A stretch of DNA of 64,000 nt from Nicotiana tabacum (lineage: Eukaryota > Streptophyta > Magnoliopsida > Solanales > Solanaceae), in NCBI RefSeq assembly GCF_000715075.1, contig NC_134082.1:207771948-207835947 (forward strand), in the 5' to 3' direction. Positions 23,217 through 35,504 of the stretch are shown piece by piece; positions within the stretch are counted from its first letter, which is position 1; every line of letters starts with the position of its first letter. Made by a program: the position numbers and the translations under genes. The notes beneath the pieces were generated by a model. That model saw only the letters and a list, made by a program, of their open reading frames with translations, did no database searches and was not told the DNA's origin.

Positions 23217-25467
23217 TGCCACACCTCCTTTTTACTACCCCGGGAGGGTATATAAGGGAGTTTCTCCAATTAAAGTGACAATAATCGAAACAAGATTATT
23301 TATATTCAAATTCAGAGTCGCCACATGGAATAGTTTAATTGGTGTCCCAAGTCACCGATTTATTTTAAAATCACAAATCAAGAAAATTTAACTTTATTTA
23401 AAAGTCTGCGAATCAGAAATTCTAGATAAGGAATTCTGTTAACCCGGGAGAAGGTGTTAGGCATTCCCGGGTTCCGTGGTTCTAGCACGGTCGCTCAACT
23501 ATTATATTGGCCTAATTATCTAATTTAATACAAGCTTGAAACCTATTGTGCATTTTTAACTTTATAACCGCTTTTATTTATTTATGAAGTTATTTCTGGA
23601 ACAAGTTACGATTGTCGTACACTTGTTTGTTTTTGTACATGTTGCGAATAGTATCACGAGAACCGTACCCACAATCTACAACACATTTATTTTATTAATG
23701 GTTCGAAGTTGTGTTCGGGCCACATGAAATGTGCACCCGGATTTGGAAAATTATGTATCGCAACTATGTCACGGGAATCGTACCCATAGTTGCGGCGATT
23801 TATTTATTAATCGTGCCTAAAGCAAGCTATGACGGTTCATGAATATTAACAACCTAAGCATGCTCCTAACGACTAAAAGTAGAAATAACGTAAATAAACG
23901 AAATAAACATAACAATAATCTTCCCTCATATGCAAACAACAACGATAACACGATTTTCATTCAATTTCAATTAGTCAGATTCTTTTGTCTTCCAACAGAA
24001 GCAATATACTTTCTTTTATTAAAAATACCGAGAAAACTAATTTTATACCAAAATATGGAAGGAAAGATTTAATTATAACCAACAAAAGGTTCACTCAGTC
24101 CCTATATTGCTGTCCGACAATATACCCATGAGTAAAAGGAAATTCACTATAGGAAAGCTTCAAGTCTTTCTTTTGGTTGCACCAATTACATATGTTTGCT
24201 ATCACTATCTCTTCATCAGTAGTAAGCAATTTCATATACATTTATTCTGCAAAAAAACTTAACAAAAAAAATCGAGAGTTCACACAGTCCATCTGCCGAG
24301 GATTTCTAAAATTAGGAAGGTCTAAGCACAACCGACAGGAGAACAAAAATGACAAATGAACTACTATGAAACATATAAAAATGAAGTACAGAATGACATT
24401 ATATTCTAACCTTGCACTAAATTAGTAAATGAATTAGCTCAAACAAACAATGAAATTTCGATTAAGGGCGGACATTCCGTCTCAAAATATCACAGCCAGG
24501 CCAAAATTCACACAAGTTTTTCATTAAACCATCATATAAGATACAATAAACAAATAATGTTTAAGATAGTGACAGATCAGATCGAAGTAATTTTGAATCT
24601 GAAAATGCTTAGCGCCGGAGAATTTGGACAGCAACAACCTCGACGGAAAATGAGCTTCAACTCCCGGAAATCTCCATATTTCATAAGCTAATATTTTAAG
24701 AGAAAGAGAAATACTTTTTTTTGTACTTTTCTGATTCTTCAAGATGAAAGCAGGCTAAGCAGAGAACCAAAAATCCTTTTATTTATTTTTTTGGGTTTTC
24801 AAAAATAAAGAACCCAACTGAAAATCAGAAAATTCAATCAAATCTCTATCCCCAAATCGTCTGTCTCTTTATTCCCTTCTTTTTCACTTTTCTGTCTCTT
24901 TTATTTGTAGGTCGTGTCTTTTGAGCTCCAAGTGAGTGACTGTTTCTCTCTCATTTTTTTAGGAATTGTCTGTTCTCTTTTGTGTAGGGATCTTTTCTTA
25001 GCTAGGTCTAAGTCTAGGAATTGAAAAAGAAGAAGAATGGTCCTTTTAAACTGTTAAGGTTTTATGGGTATTGAGCTTGGATCAATGGGCTAAGGGTAAT
25101 TGGGCTTGGATTTAGGGAATTGGGTTGGACCATGTCTTTTGGGTTTGAATCTAGGCTAGGAAGACCAAATAGTACAGTGTATCTATAAAACGTAAAAATC
25201 AGTCTAAATTAAAATAAACTAATTTAAAACTAAATACTAAAAGTGAAACTAAGTTTTGTATTTTCAGATGTTATAATACTATAAATATAAATATACAAAT
25301 TGCCTTTAACCTAAAGATGAAAATATATATTTTTTTTGTAATTTTTTTTGTGATAAAAATAAAGTAAAAGAGTCAAAACTATTGAGAATGGTGACACTAA
25401 ACCTAAATTAAATATTTACGCTAAAATGTATAAAATTTTGGGGAGAGTCAAAAATTATATGTCTACA
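23217..25467 (-). repeat. 5' LTR (2251 bp) of the gag-only Ogre-like element
   Basis: Partner of 13944-16275. On the minus strand it ends GGTGTGGCA, followed directly by GCTCTAGCGACTTTGTTGGG, the probable primer-binding region; I could not assign its tRNA with confidence. Confidence 0.9.
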
Positions 25468-26984
25468 GAGGTTGGCCATAAAGAGCCTCATAAGGCGTGG
25501 TCTGAATTGAGGAGTGAAAGGTAGTGTTATACCACCACTCAGCTGCTGCTAAATAAGAGGAGCGGTCCTTTTGAGAGTTAGAGCAAAAACACCTAAGATA
25601 GGTCTCCAAGCACCTGTTAACCATTCATGTCTGCCCATCAGACTGTGGATGGTAGGATGTAGAAGTGCTAAGAGTGATACCACTCATAGAGAATAACTCA
25701 TGCCATAGCCTACTAGTAAAGACAGGATCCCTATCACTCACTATATCCTCAGGCATCCCATGTAGTCTGAACACATGCTTCATAAATAGTTTACAATGTC
25801 AGAGGCAGTATAAGGATGAGCCACTCCTATGAAGTGAGCATACTTGGTTAATCTATCTACCACCACCCATATCACCGTCTTTCTCTTAGCTTTTGGCAAC
25901 CCTTCAATAAAATCCATGCTAATACTGCTCCAAGCCAATGAAGGAATCTTGAGTGGTTGTAGTAGTCCAGGATAAGGTACTGTCTCATACTTGTGCCTCT
26001 GACATGTATCACATTCCTTGACATATGTCTGAACATCATACTTCATTCCTCTCCAATAGAAGAGTGCAACTATTCTTCTGTAGGTGTGATCTATGCCTGA
26101 GTGACCTCCAGTAGGGGAATCATGCCATAGTTTCATAATATCTTTTCTCAGTTGCTCATCAGGTCCCACCACTAGCTTCCCATTTCTTCTTAGTTGGTTG
26201 TGTACAAAGGTGTACCCTTTTGATTCTCCACCTTCTTTCTTTAGACTCTCAATAAAGGCCACATGCTCATCATCTAACTCCCAAGTCCTCATTATCTAGC
26301 CCAACAAATCAGTCTTGATGGCAGAAAATGTTAAGACTGTTAGTTCCACCAATGGCAGTTTAGAGAGGGCATCTGCCACCTTATTTTCCTTCCCATTTTT
26401 GTACTCAATAACAAAGTCATATTGCATAAGCTTAGTTATCCATTTCAGTTGGGATCCCGTGTGCAGTTTCTATTCCAGGAGGAATTTCAATGCCTTTTGG
26501 TCCGTCTTCACTGTAAAAGGGTCTTCCTGTTAAATATTGTCACCATTTGTTCACTGCCATGACTAAGGCTAACAACTCCTTGTCATATACTGATAAGGTT
26601 TGATGCTGTAGGGATAAGCCCTTGCTTAGATAGGCTATAGGCTGACCTTTCTGCATCAATACAGCCCATATTCCTATGCTGCAAGCATACGTCTCCACAA
26701 CAAATGGTATAGAGAAATCAAGCAAGGTTAGAACTGGTGCAGAAGTTAAAGCTTTCTTCAAGTTGCTGAAGGCTTCAGTAGCCCTGGTAGACCACTTAAA
26801 ATTGTCCTTCTTAAATAGATCAGTAAGGGGTTTGCTAAGAACTCCATACCCCTTGATGAACCTTCTACAGTAACCTGCTAGCCCCAGAAATCCCCTTAGC
26901 TGCTTGAGATTAGTTGGTTCTGGCCATATTTAGATAGCTTCTATCTTCTTTGGATCAGTAGCTACTCCTTCTGCTGAGATATAG
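25468..26984 (-). pseudogene. Outer element: end of RT, RNase H and integrase N-terminal part
   Basis: Reading leftwards from 26984: SAEGVATDPKKIEAI (RT thumb; continues LGHYI at 35505), then RNase H (26761-26540, VLMQKGQPIAYLSKGLSLQH, YDKELLALVMAV), then integrase (26292-25780). The integrase has the HHCC finger (HDSPTGGHSGIDH ... CDTCQRH) and the first catalytic Asp context (SMDFIEGLP, VVVDRLTKYAHF). Sequence to 25473 is typical integrase (WWYNTTFHSSIQTTPYEALY). Stops break the frame. Confidence 0.85.
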
Positions 26985-27298
26985 TGTCACGACCTAAACC
27001 GATGGGTCGCGACGGGTTCCCGAGTCCTACATGTCAAGCACCCTTAAGCATGCGTCTAAGATATAAACCTGAATAACTTCTGCTAAATTACGAAAATAAT
27101 GATGAAGGAAATCTGCTAAAAAAGGCATACATACATATACATGAAACATACGCAGGACGAGCCGACAAGGCTGCTATAGACAACTATACATCTCAAAACT
27201 GGAAGCCGGTAAGGCCACATACTATCCAAATAGACATACTGTCTACAGACCTCTAATAGATATATAACTGTACAAAGACGGGGATAAGCCACGTCATA

Positions 27299-27356
<58 letters not shown>

Positions 27357-27829
27357 AGAGAGAGAGAGAGAGAGAGAGAGACAAACATATCGTACCAAAA
27401 TAAAAACAGCTCCGGATCAAGTGGAGTACGACAACTCTCACTGATCAAGGATCCTAATAAGGGGGAGCATCAGCTTGCCTACCTGCACCTACGGGTATGA
27501 AATGCAGGCCCCGTGAAATAGGGTGTCAGTACGAAAAATGTACTGAGTATGTAAGGCATGAAAATCTATACGTAAAAGGCATAGATGAAACATGGAATAA
27601 AGGAACCCATCTATAAATCTGAATAACTTTATAAATTCCAAAACATTTAAATGTTATGCACGTGTATATAAATGTCGTGTCATGCATGGGTATAGGTGTA
27701 CATAACATCATCAAGCCACTAAGGGTATCTCATCATATCATCTCGGCCACTGTGGGCAACATCATCAACATATACCAACTGATCAGGTGGTGGTGCGTAT
27801 ATAATGCCGTAACATTTTTCCATATCCCA

Positions 27830-27899
<70 letters not shown>

Positions 27900-28994
27900 T
27901 ATATATATACATATAAATATGTGTATATAACGCCATCTGGTCATGGGTCAATGTACATGTATAAATGAATAAAATGCATGAAAAATATGTAATAATCTCA
28001 ATATTCCTTCCGGATAAACTTTTTCAACTGCGCATTATTCTGAGACCCATGAACAGAAGATATAATAATATGTCACATGGGGAATCAAGAACACAGAGAC
28101 CTCTAGTATTTCTATGAATAGAGTTGTTTATGAAAACTGTGCATTTGCGCGTTTCTTCTGTATAACTTGGACCATGCCAAAAAGAAAGAAGGAATGACCT
28201 TAACATAACTGGAGTACAGAAAAATCCCTATAATATTCCGTTTAAAAACCTTCGCTAATTGAATTTAGAACTCAAAAAAATCGGATTAAGCTTCTGCTTT
28301 TTGAAATCCTTGAACGAAATTTTGCTTTTGATTCTTTGAAATTATTGAATGAAATTGCTTCTGATTCTATGAAGCGTTTTTGGAACGAAACTTAGCTTCT
28401 GCTTCTAACGCTTATTTTGAACTAAGATTGGTATATCAATAATGATTCATGGGGTGTTCTGATCCTAAAATGAGATAAGACTCGTAATGTAGTTTTATCT
28501 TGGTTAAGTTTATTTTAATCCTTAGGTAGACACCTACTCATAAATTATTATGAGTCATTTTCTTGATTGGTGGCCTTGTGCCACGTTTTTGGAAGGGAAG
28601 AAGGGGTCAATCTTATCCACTTATGTTATTAATTAACTAGGTAATGTCCCGTTATCCGATAATTAACTAATTACCCGTATAATTAAGAATTATCTCAAAT
28701 TACTTAAAATTCTATTTATTTAGTATACTTTATACATCATACTATCGGGGTCATATTGTACCTTGCATGGTACTAGTCCATAATTATCGGGTATTATTGC
28801 TCAACCTGTATTTTATCCCGAATCGGCCACCTTCAACGAAACTCGTTTTCTTTAATTCCTTTATCCTTCATGACACTTATTTATCACTTATTATAAATAG
28901 AATAAATACATTAACCTCAAGATAGTTTCATCCCCGAGTCCACGTCGATTAACTGAAAATGAAACTTTAACGTACAAAAATGTGAAATGTAACA
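26985..28994 (-). repeat. 3' LTR (2010 bp) of the Tekay element, with (TA)n tracts
   Basis: Starts tgtcacgacc and ends gaaatgtaaca on the plus strand. It contains (TA)n at about 27301-27354 followed by (GA)n to 27380, and a second (TA)n at 27838-27897. A block of about 670 bp (27575-28243) has no counterpart in the other LTR. Confidence 0.9.
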
Positions 28995-30622
28995 TCCTCC
29001 CCCCCTTAGAAACATTTGTCCTCGAATGTTTAACTCTCCGAGATTTATATAACCTTAGTAGAGTCGCCTTTGTAACAATACTACTACCAATTCATCCCGT
29101 AGAAACTTAATAATTCAACTCCACATAGGATCACAATCACCAATAATGACAATGGCCTCACACGACCAACAACAATAACTGACACCAAAATCCATACACG
29201 TGCCTTAAGGTTATGACGTCTCAGTCCGGCCCTTCTCTCTGGAAGAGGAAATAAGTAGGGATATCTAGACTTCATGTCTTCCTCGGCCTCCCAAGTCATT
29301 TCTTCCACCTTGTTGTTCCTTCAAAGTACTTTCACGGAGGTTACCTCCTTATTCTGTAGCTTGCGGATTTGTCGGTCTAGGATGGCAACCAGAATTTCCT
29401 TGTAAGACAAGTACTTTGTAATCTGTATGTCATCCGTGGACACCACTCGGGTAGGATCGCCAATGCACTTCCGTAACATAGATATGTGAAAAACCAGATA
29501 GACAGACTCCAACTTCGAGGACAATTCTAACTCATAAGCTACTTGGCCCACTCTCCAAATGATCCTATAAGGCCCAATATATCGTGGGCTAAATTTGCCT
29601 TTCTTGCCAAACCTTATCACACCCTTCGTAGGTGACACCTTTAAGAATACCCAGTCATCAACCCCGAACTCTAAATCTCGTCGCCGCATATCAGAGTATG
29701 ACCTCTGACGACTCTGAGTTGTCAATAGTCGATCCCAAATCAACTTCACTTTTTCTATGGCTTACTGAACCAGATCTGGCCCATGTAACCTATATTCTCC
29801 AACATCAAACCACCCTATAGGTGACCTACACTTCTGTCTGTAGAGAGCTTCGTATGGAGACATTTGAATACTAGAATGGTAGCTATTATTATATGCGACC
29901 TCAATAAGTGGAAGATGATCATCCCAGCTACCTTTAAAGTCTATCACACAAGCTCGTAACATATCCTCCGGTGTCTGAATAGTACGCTCAGCCTGTCCGT
30001 CTGTCTAGGGATGAAATATTGTACTAAGACTTACTTGAGTCCCCAATCTTTTTAGGAAAGACCTCAAGAAGTTAGCTGTAAATTGAGCTCCTCTATTCGA
30101 GAGAATAGATATAGAGACACCATGCAGTCGTACTATTTCCTTAATATAAAGCCTTGCATAATCCTCTAAGGAATATGTAGTTCTAACGGGTAGAAAATGG
30201 GCTGACTTTGTAAGCCTATCAACAATCACCCATATCGAATCGAACGTACGCTGGGTACGAGGTAATCCTACGATGAAATCCATATTGATTACTTCCCATT
30301 TCCAAGTCGGAATCTACATAGCATGCAATAACCCACCGGGTTTCTGATGCTCAATCTTAACTTACTGACAGTTAGGATACTGAGCAACAAACTATGTTAT
30401 ATCCTTTTTCATTCCATCCCACTAATGTACTTCCCTGATATCATGATACATATTTGTTTCTCCTGTATGGATAGAATAACGAGAATAGTGAGTTTCTGCC
30501 ATAACCCGCCAACGTAGCCCTGCAACACTAGGGACACATAATTGTCCTCGATATCTAAGGACCCCATCTTTTGTAATTTCAAATCTCCTTCTGAAGGGTG
30601 GTATCCCTATATGAACTAACAC
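28995..30622 (-). pseudogene. Tekay element: integrase and chromodomain
   Basis: Integrase core at 30283-30005 (MDFIVGLPRTQRTFDSIWVI, VDRLTKSAHF, SNRGAQFTANF; the second catalytic Asp appears as Asn). Then YNNSYHSSIQMSPYEALYRQ at 29962-29762. The GPY/F module and C-terminus lie at 29749-29321 (FSPRYIGPYRIIWRVG, ILDRQIRKLQNKEVTSVKVL). The chromodomain end is at 29308-29084 (MEEMTWEAEEDMKSRYPYLF) in a shifted frame. Several stops interrupt the region. Confidence 0.85.
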
Positions 30623-32285
30623 AGGATCCTCGTACTGGCATTCCTTTACTTTAGTTACTAAAAAGGATGTCGTCGTATCCTAAATAGTAATTCCAATATC
30701 ACCTGAGTCCAGTAACCGAACTCCAAGACTAGCTAGCTGATGAACCTCATGGGCTATTCCCCTCTTTTCTAGCCGTAAATACAATAGGCTACCCATAGAT
30801 ACTACGGCTAAGGGCGCCGGCTACCACGCTCGCATTCCCGGGATGGTATAAAATATCAACGTTATAATCTTTAAACAGCTCCAACTATCTCCTTTGACGT
30901 AAATTCAATTCCTATTGCTTGAAGATGTACTGGAGGCTCTTATGATACGTATAGATATCAACATGAATGCCATACAAGTAGTGCCTCTATATCTTTAGTG
31001 CATGAATCACTGCGGCTAATTCTAAATCGTGGGTCGGGTAATTCTTTTCGTACTTTCTTAGTTGTCTAGAAGCATAAGCCACAACCTTACCATGCTGCAT
31101 CAGCACACAACCCAACCCAACCCAACGCTTGAAGCATCACAATAGATAACGTAACCATCGGTCCCTTCCGAAAGTGTTAGAACTGATGCTAATGTTAATC
31201 TGTCCTTTAATGCCTGGAACTCCGTTCACAAGCATCAGTCCATTGAAACTTTGCTCCCTTTGAGCCAACTTTGTCAAAGGTGCTGAAAGGGAAGAAAATT
31301 CCTCTACAAATCTCCTGTAGTAACTTGCCAAACCGAGAAAGCTATGAACCTCCGTCGGTGTTGTGGGTCTAGGCCAAGTATTTACTGCCTCAATCTTTTG
31401 TATATCCACCAGGATGCCTTCACCCAAAATGATATGCCCAAGGAAAGCTACAGAATTCAACCAGAATTCATATTTAGAGAATTTTGCATACAACTTCCCT
31501 TTTTGTAGAACTCTGAGCACAATATGCAGATGATCTGCATGCTTAGCCTCTAAACGAGAATACACCAATATATCGTCGATAAATATAATTACGAACAGAT
31601 CTAAAAAGGGCCTGAACACATGGTTCATCAAATCAATGAATACTGCTGGGAAATTGGTCAAACCGAACGACATAACACGAAACTCAAAGTGCCCATATCT
31701 GGTCTTGAATGTTGTCTTCGGAATATCTTCATCCTTAACCCTTACCTGATGGTACCCGGACCTCAAGTCTATTTTTGAAAAACACTTGGCACCTTGCAAC
31801 TGATCAAATAAATCGTCAATCCTCGGGAGCGGGTACTTATTCTTGATCGTTACCTTATTCAACTATCTATAATCAATACACATCCGTAATGAACCATCTT
31901 TCTTCCTTACAAATAACACAGGTGCTACCCACGGTGATGTACTAGGTCTGATAAAGCCTTTTTCAAGCAAGTCCCTTAGTTGTTCCTTTAACTTTTTCAG
32001 CTCTGCGGGGGCCATTCTATAGGGATGAATAGATATTGGATGAGTATCTAGTAGTAGGTCAATGGAAAACTCAATTTCTCGCTCTAGCGGAAGACCTGGA
32101 AGCTCATCGGGAAAAACATTGGGAAACTCATTCACCACAGGGATGGACTGAATGGTTGGTAACTCAACTTCCACATCCTGAACCCGAACTAAGTGATAAA
32201 TACAGCCCTTTCTGATCATCTTCCTTGCCTTGAGATAGGAAATGAATCTTCCTCTCAGCGATGCCGTATTACCTTTCCACTCCAA
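30623..32285 (-). pseudogene. Tekay element: reverse transcriptase and RNase H
   Basis: RT begins near [17 protein letters not shown] and [16 protein letters not shown]; a stop at 31863 separates it from [13 protein letters not shown]. The catalytic motif reads [10 protein letters not shown], so the two Asp residues are kept. RNase H follows around 31130-30860 ([29 protein letters not shown]) with stops. Confidence 0.85.
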
Positions 32286-32405
32286 AATAGGCTCCCCTGG
32301 AAATTGAAATCAGACTATCTTTGATCTGTAATCAACGTTGGCATGACAAATAAGCCAACCAATTCATGCCCATTATAACACCAAATTCTACCATATCTAA
32401 CTCAA

Positions 32406-34013
32406 TTAGTTTGCTACGGTAGATCGACCATGAACTACTATTATACAACCCCTATATACTTGCTTAGCTATCACTGAGTCCCCAACAGGTGTAGACATCT
32501 CAAAAGGTTTAACCAATTTATGTTTTATTTCAAACATACTAGCAACCAACGAGGTAATGCATGATAAGGTGGAACCTGGGTCAATCAGTGCATATACATC
32601 ATATGAGGAGACGGATAATATACATGTAACAACATCAAGCGATGACTCCTGGTCTTGTCGTCCTGCCAACGCATAAATGCGGTTCTGAGGACTGCTCGAG
32701 CTAGATGCTCCGCCTCTGCCTCTACCACGACTCATTGGTGCTTGTGGACCTTGCCTAGGAGGGCGTACTAATGATGACAAACCAGCTACAGATCCCGTTG
32801 GCTGAGCTATGCTTGCATCACCTCTTATCGGACAATCCCTCATAACGTGGCCTGGATAACCACAAGTATAACAAATACCTAATCCTATACGGCACTGCCC
32901 GGTATGCTGCTTACCACATTGATCACATCGTGGCAAGGGCGACCTCATCTGATTTGACTCACCACTATGCTGAGAACCTGAGGCCCTAAAATTTTGACCA
33001 GACCCTAAAATGAGGAACAATCAAATCTCTTACTGCCAAACTGAGGGGGCACACTATGGCTGGGCTGGATACCTCGGGTACTGCTACCTCTAACTACCTC
33101 GAAACTCACCAGAAGGACCCGAAGACCTCGCTCTCTTATTCTGGGCCCTATCATGCTCATGATCGGCCCTCTATTTCTATTTACGCTCCTCTACACCCTA
33201 AGCGTATGCCTGAATACGAGAAATATCCATGTTTGGCTGAAGTGAGACTGGCATACAATCGTTAAGCAAGTGAGGCTCTAATCCCATCATGAACCGGTGA
33301 ACCCGATCCTCCATCTTAGATTCAATAGTGGGAGCATACCTGGCCAACGAATCAAACTGAAGATTGTACTCCTGAACACTCATGTTACCCTATCGAAGGG
33401 TCAAGAACCTATCAACTCTGGCCCGCCTAAGCTCTGGTGGCAGATAATGACAAAGAAAAGCTTCTGTAAACTCCTGCCATACTGCTGGAGGGGCATCCTC
33501 ACCTCTGGACAATTCCCAAGACTCGTACCAATTAACTGCAATATCTCGGAGTCTATATGAAACTAACTCAACTAACTCGGTCGCAATGGCCTTCATTACC
33601 CTTAACGTCCTCTGCACTCTATCAATAAATACCTGGGGGTCCTCATTTGGATCTACCCTAGTAAATACCGGGGTCTAAATTGATGAAGTCACGAACCCTC
33701 ACACTGACGGACCTATCTGCGTGACCAATACCTATTTCCTAATGCCGAGCCTGCGCGACTACAATCAGGTTAATAGCTGAATAACATCTCTCATCTCCTA
33801 ACCCGGTGCATCTGGCTGAGGAGCTGGATGTACAGGGGCGGGCGCTGGAGCTGGTGCCCCTCGGAGCTCTTCTGGAAAGGGCGGGGTATGTGAAGTCTGA
33901 GATGGAACCTCACCATGAGACTCTCCCCGAGCCCTGGTAACTCGTGGCGCTCGACTAGTAGTCTCACCAACCACGGACTTTCCCTTTTGTGTGACTGTAC
34001 TCTTTGGAGGCAT
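32406..34013 (-). pseudogene. Tekay element: gag, zinc knuckle and protease
   Basis: Gag starts at ATG 34013 (MPPKSTVTQKGKSVVGE), about 190 bp after the 5' LTR. Capsid-like sequence follows (RDIAVNWYESW, WQEFTEAFLCHYLPPELRRA, YNLQFDSLARYAP) in separate frames. A CCHC knuckle reads CYTCGYPGHVMRDC, then protease with ALIDPGSTLSCI. The DPG form of the active site is usual in Del/Tekay elements. Confidence 0.85.
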
Positions 34014-34206
34014 TGCTGAAAATATAACGTATCATTAGGAACATGAATTCTTGTATTACACGATCTGAGATAAAAAGAGAGGATAACATCCTATATGTCC
34101 TGTAGCCTCCTGTTTATAAATGTGGTGCACGACACACCCATAAACAAGACTCTACTAGACATGGTCTGTGTAGACATGTAGGACAGAACTGCTCTGATAC
34201 CACTTT

Positions 34207-35499
34207 CATCACAACCCAAATCGATGGGCCGCAACAGGTGCCCTAGTCCTACCTGTCAAACACCCCTAAGCATGCGTCTAATATATAAACCTGAATAACA
34301 TATGCTGAATTACGAGAATAATGTACATGAAGGAAATCTGCCCAAAAAGGCATACATACATATATGTGCAACATACTTAAGGCGAGCCGACAAGGCTGCT
34401 ATAGACAACTATACATCCCCAAACTGGAAGCCGGCAATGCTACATACTATCCAACTAGGCATACTGTCTACAGATCTCTAATAGAAATATAACTGTACAA
34501 AGACGAGACTAAGCCACGTCATACCCATATATATATATATATATACACACAAACATATCATACCAAAATCAAAAGTAGCTCCAGATCAAGTGGAGCACGC
34601 CAACTCTCGATGATCAAGGATCCTAAGAAGGGGGGCCGTCATCTTGCCTACCTGCACCTGCGGGCATGAAACGCATGCCCCATAAAATAGGGCGTTAGTA
34701 CGAAAAATGTACTGAGTATGTAAGGCATGAAAATCAGTACGTAAAAAACCTTCGTTGATTGAACTTATAACTCAAAAAAATCGGATTAAGCTTCTGCTTT
34801 TTGAAATCCTTGAACGAAATTTTGCTTTTGATTCTTTGAAATTTTTGAATGAAATTGCTTATGATTCTATGAAGCTTTTTTGGAACGAAACTTAGCTTCT
34901 GCTTCTAACATTTCTTTTGAACTAAGATTGATATATCAACAATGATTCATGGGGTGTTCTGATCCTGTAATGAGATAAGACTCATAATATAGTCTTATCT
35001 TGGTTAAATTTTATTTTAATCCTTAGGTAGACACCTACTCATAAATTACTATGAGTCATTTTCTTGATTGGTGGCCTTGTGCCACGTTTTTGAAAGGGAA
35101 GAAAGGGTTAATCTTATCCACTTATTTTATTAATTAACTAGGTAATGTCTCATTACCCGCTAATTAACCAATTACCCGTATAATTAAGAATTATCTCAAA
35201 TTACTTAATTTTTTTATTTTTAATATACTTTATACATCGTATTACCGTGGTCATATGGTACATTGCATGGTACTAGTCCATAATTATCGGGTATTATTAC
35301 TCGACCCGTATTTTATTCCAAATCGGCCACCTTCACGAAACTCGTTTTCTTTAATTTGTGTCCCTTTATCCTTCATGACACTTATTTATCGATTGTTATA
35401 AATAGCATAAATACATTAACCTCAAGATAATTTCATCCCTGAGTCCACGTCATTTAACTGAAAACGAAACTTTAATGTGTGAAAACACGAAATGCAAAA
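34207..35499 (-). repeat. 5' LTR (1293 bp) of the Tekay element
   Basis: Matches 26985-28994 at both sides but joins acgtaaaa directly to aaccttcgttgattg, so it lacks about 670-720 bp present in the partner. The left terminus reads CATCACAACCC where the partner has TGTCACGACCT. Confidence 0.85.
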
Positions 35500-35504
35500 T
35501 ATAG

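Larger units (their letters stand above)
13944..25467 (-). mobile_element. Gag-only Ogre/Tat-like LTR retrotransposon nested in the outer integrase
   Basis: 11,524 bp with TSD gaggt at 13939-13943 and 25468-25472. LTRs of 2332 bp (13944-16275) and 2251 bp (23217-25467) begin TGTCACACC/TGCCACACC on the plus strand and end TCTACA. The PPT on the minus strand is TCAAAGAGGGGCAGC next to 16275. The only coding remnant in the 6.9-kb interior is a gag near the 5' side (22155-20522). I find no protease, RT, RNase H or integrase, so it would depend on a partner for mobility. Between gag and PPT lie about 4 kb of untranslated, repeat-rich DNA. Confidence 0.85.
26985..35499 (-). mobile_element. Tekay/Del-type Ty3/gypsy chromovirus nested in the outer RT
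   Basis: 8515 bp with TSD tatag at 26980-26984 and 35500-35504. The LTRs are 26985-28994 and 34207-35499. Minus-strand landmarks are PBS TGGTATCAGAGCAG just inside the 5' LTR (initiator-Met type) and PPT AAGGGGGGGAGGA next to the 3' LTR at 28995-29007. The interior encodes gag, CCHC knuckle, protease with DPGST, RT with FIDD, RNase H, integrase and a chromodomain of the WEAEEDM type, as expected for Tekay/Del. Many stops and frameshifts are present. Confidence 0.9.

Noticed and set aside
27733..27951. Tyr/Ile-repeat open frames
   Set aside because: Artefacts of (TA)n microsatellites, as also at 2447-2638 and 27116-27448.
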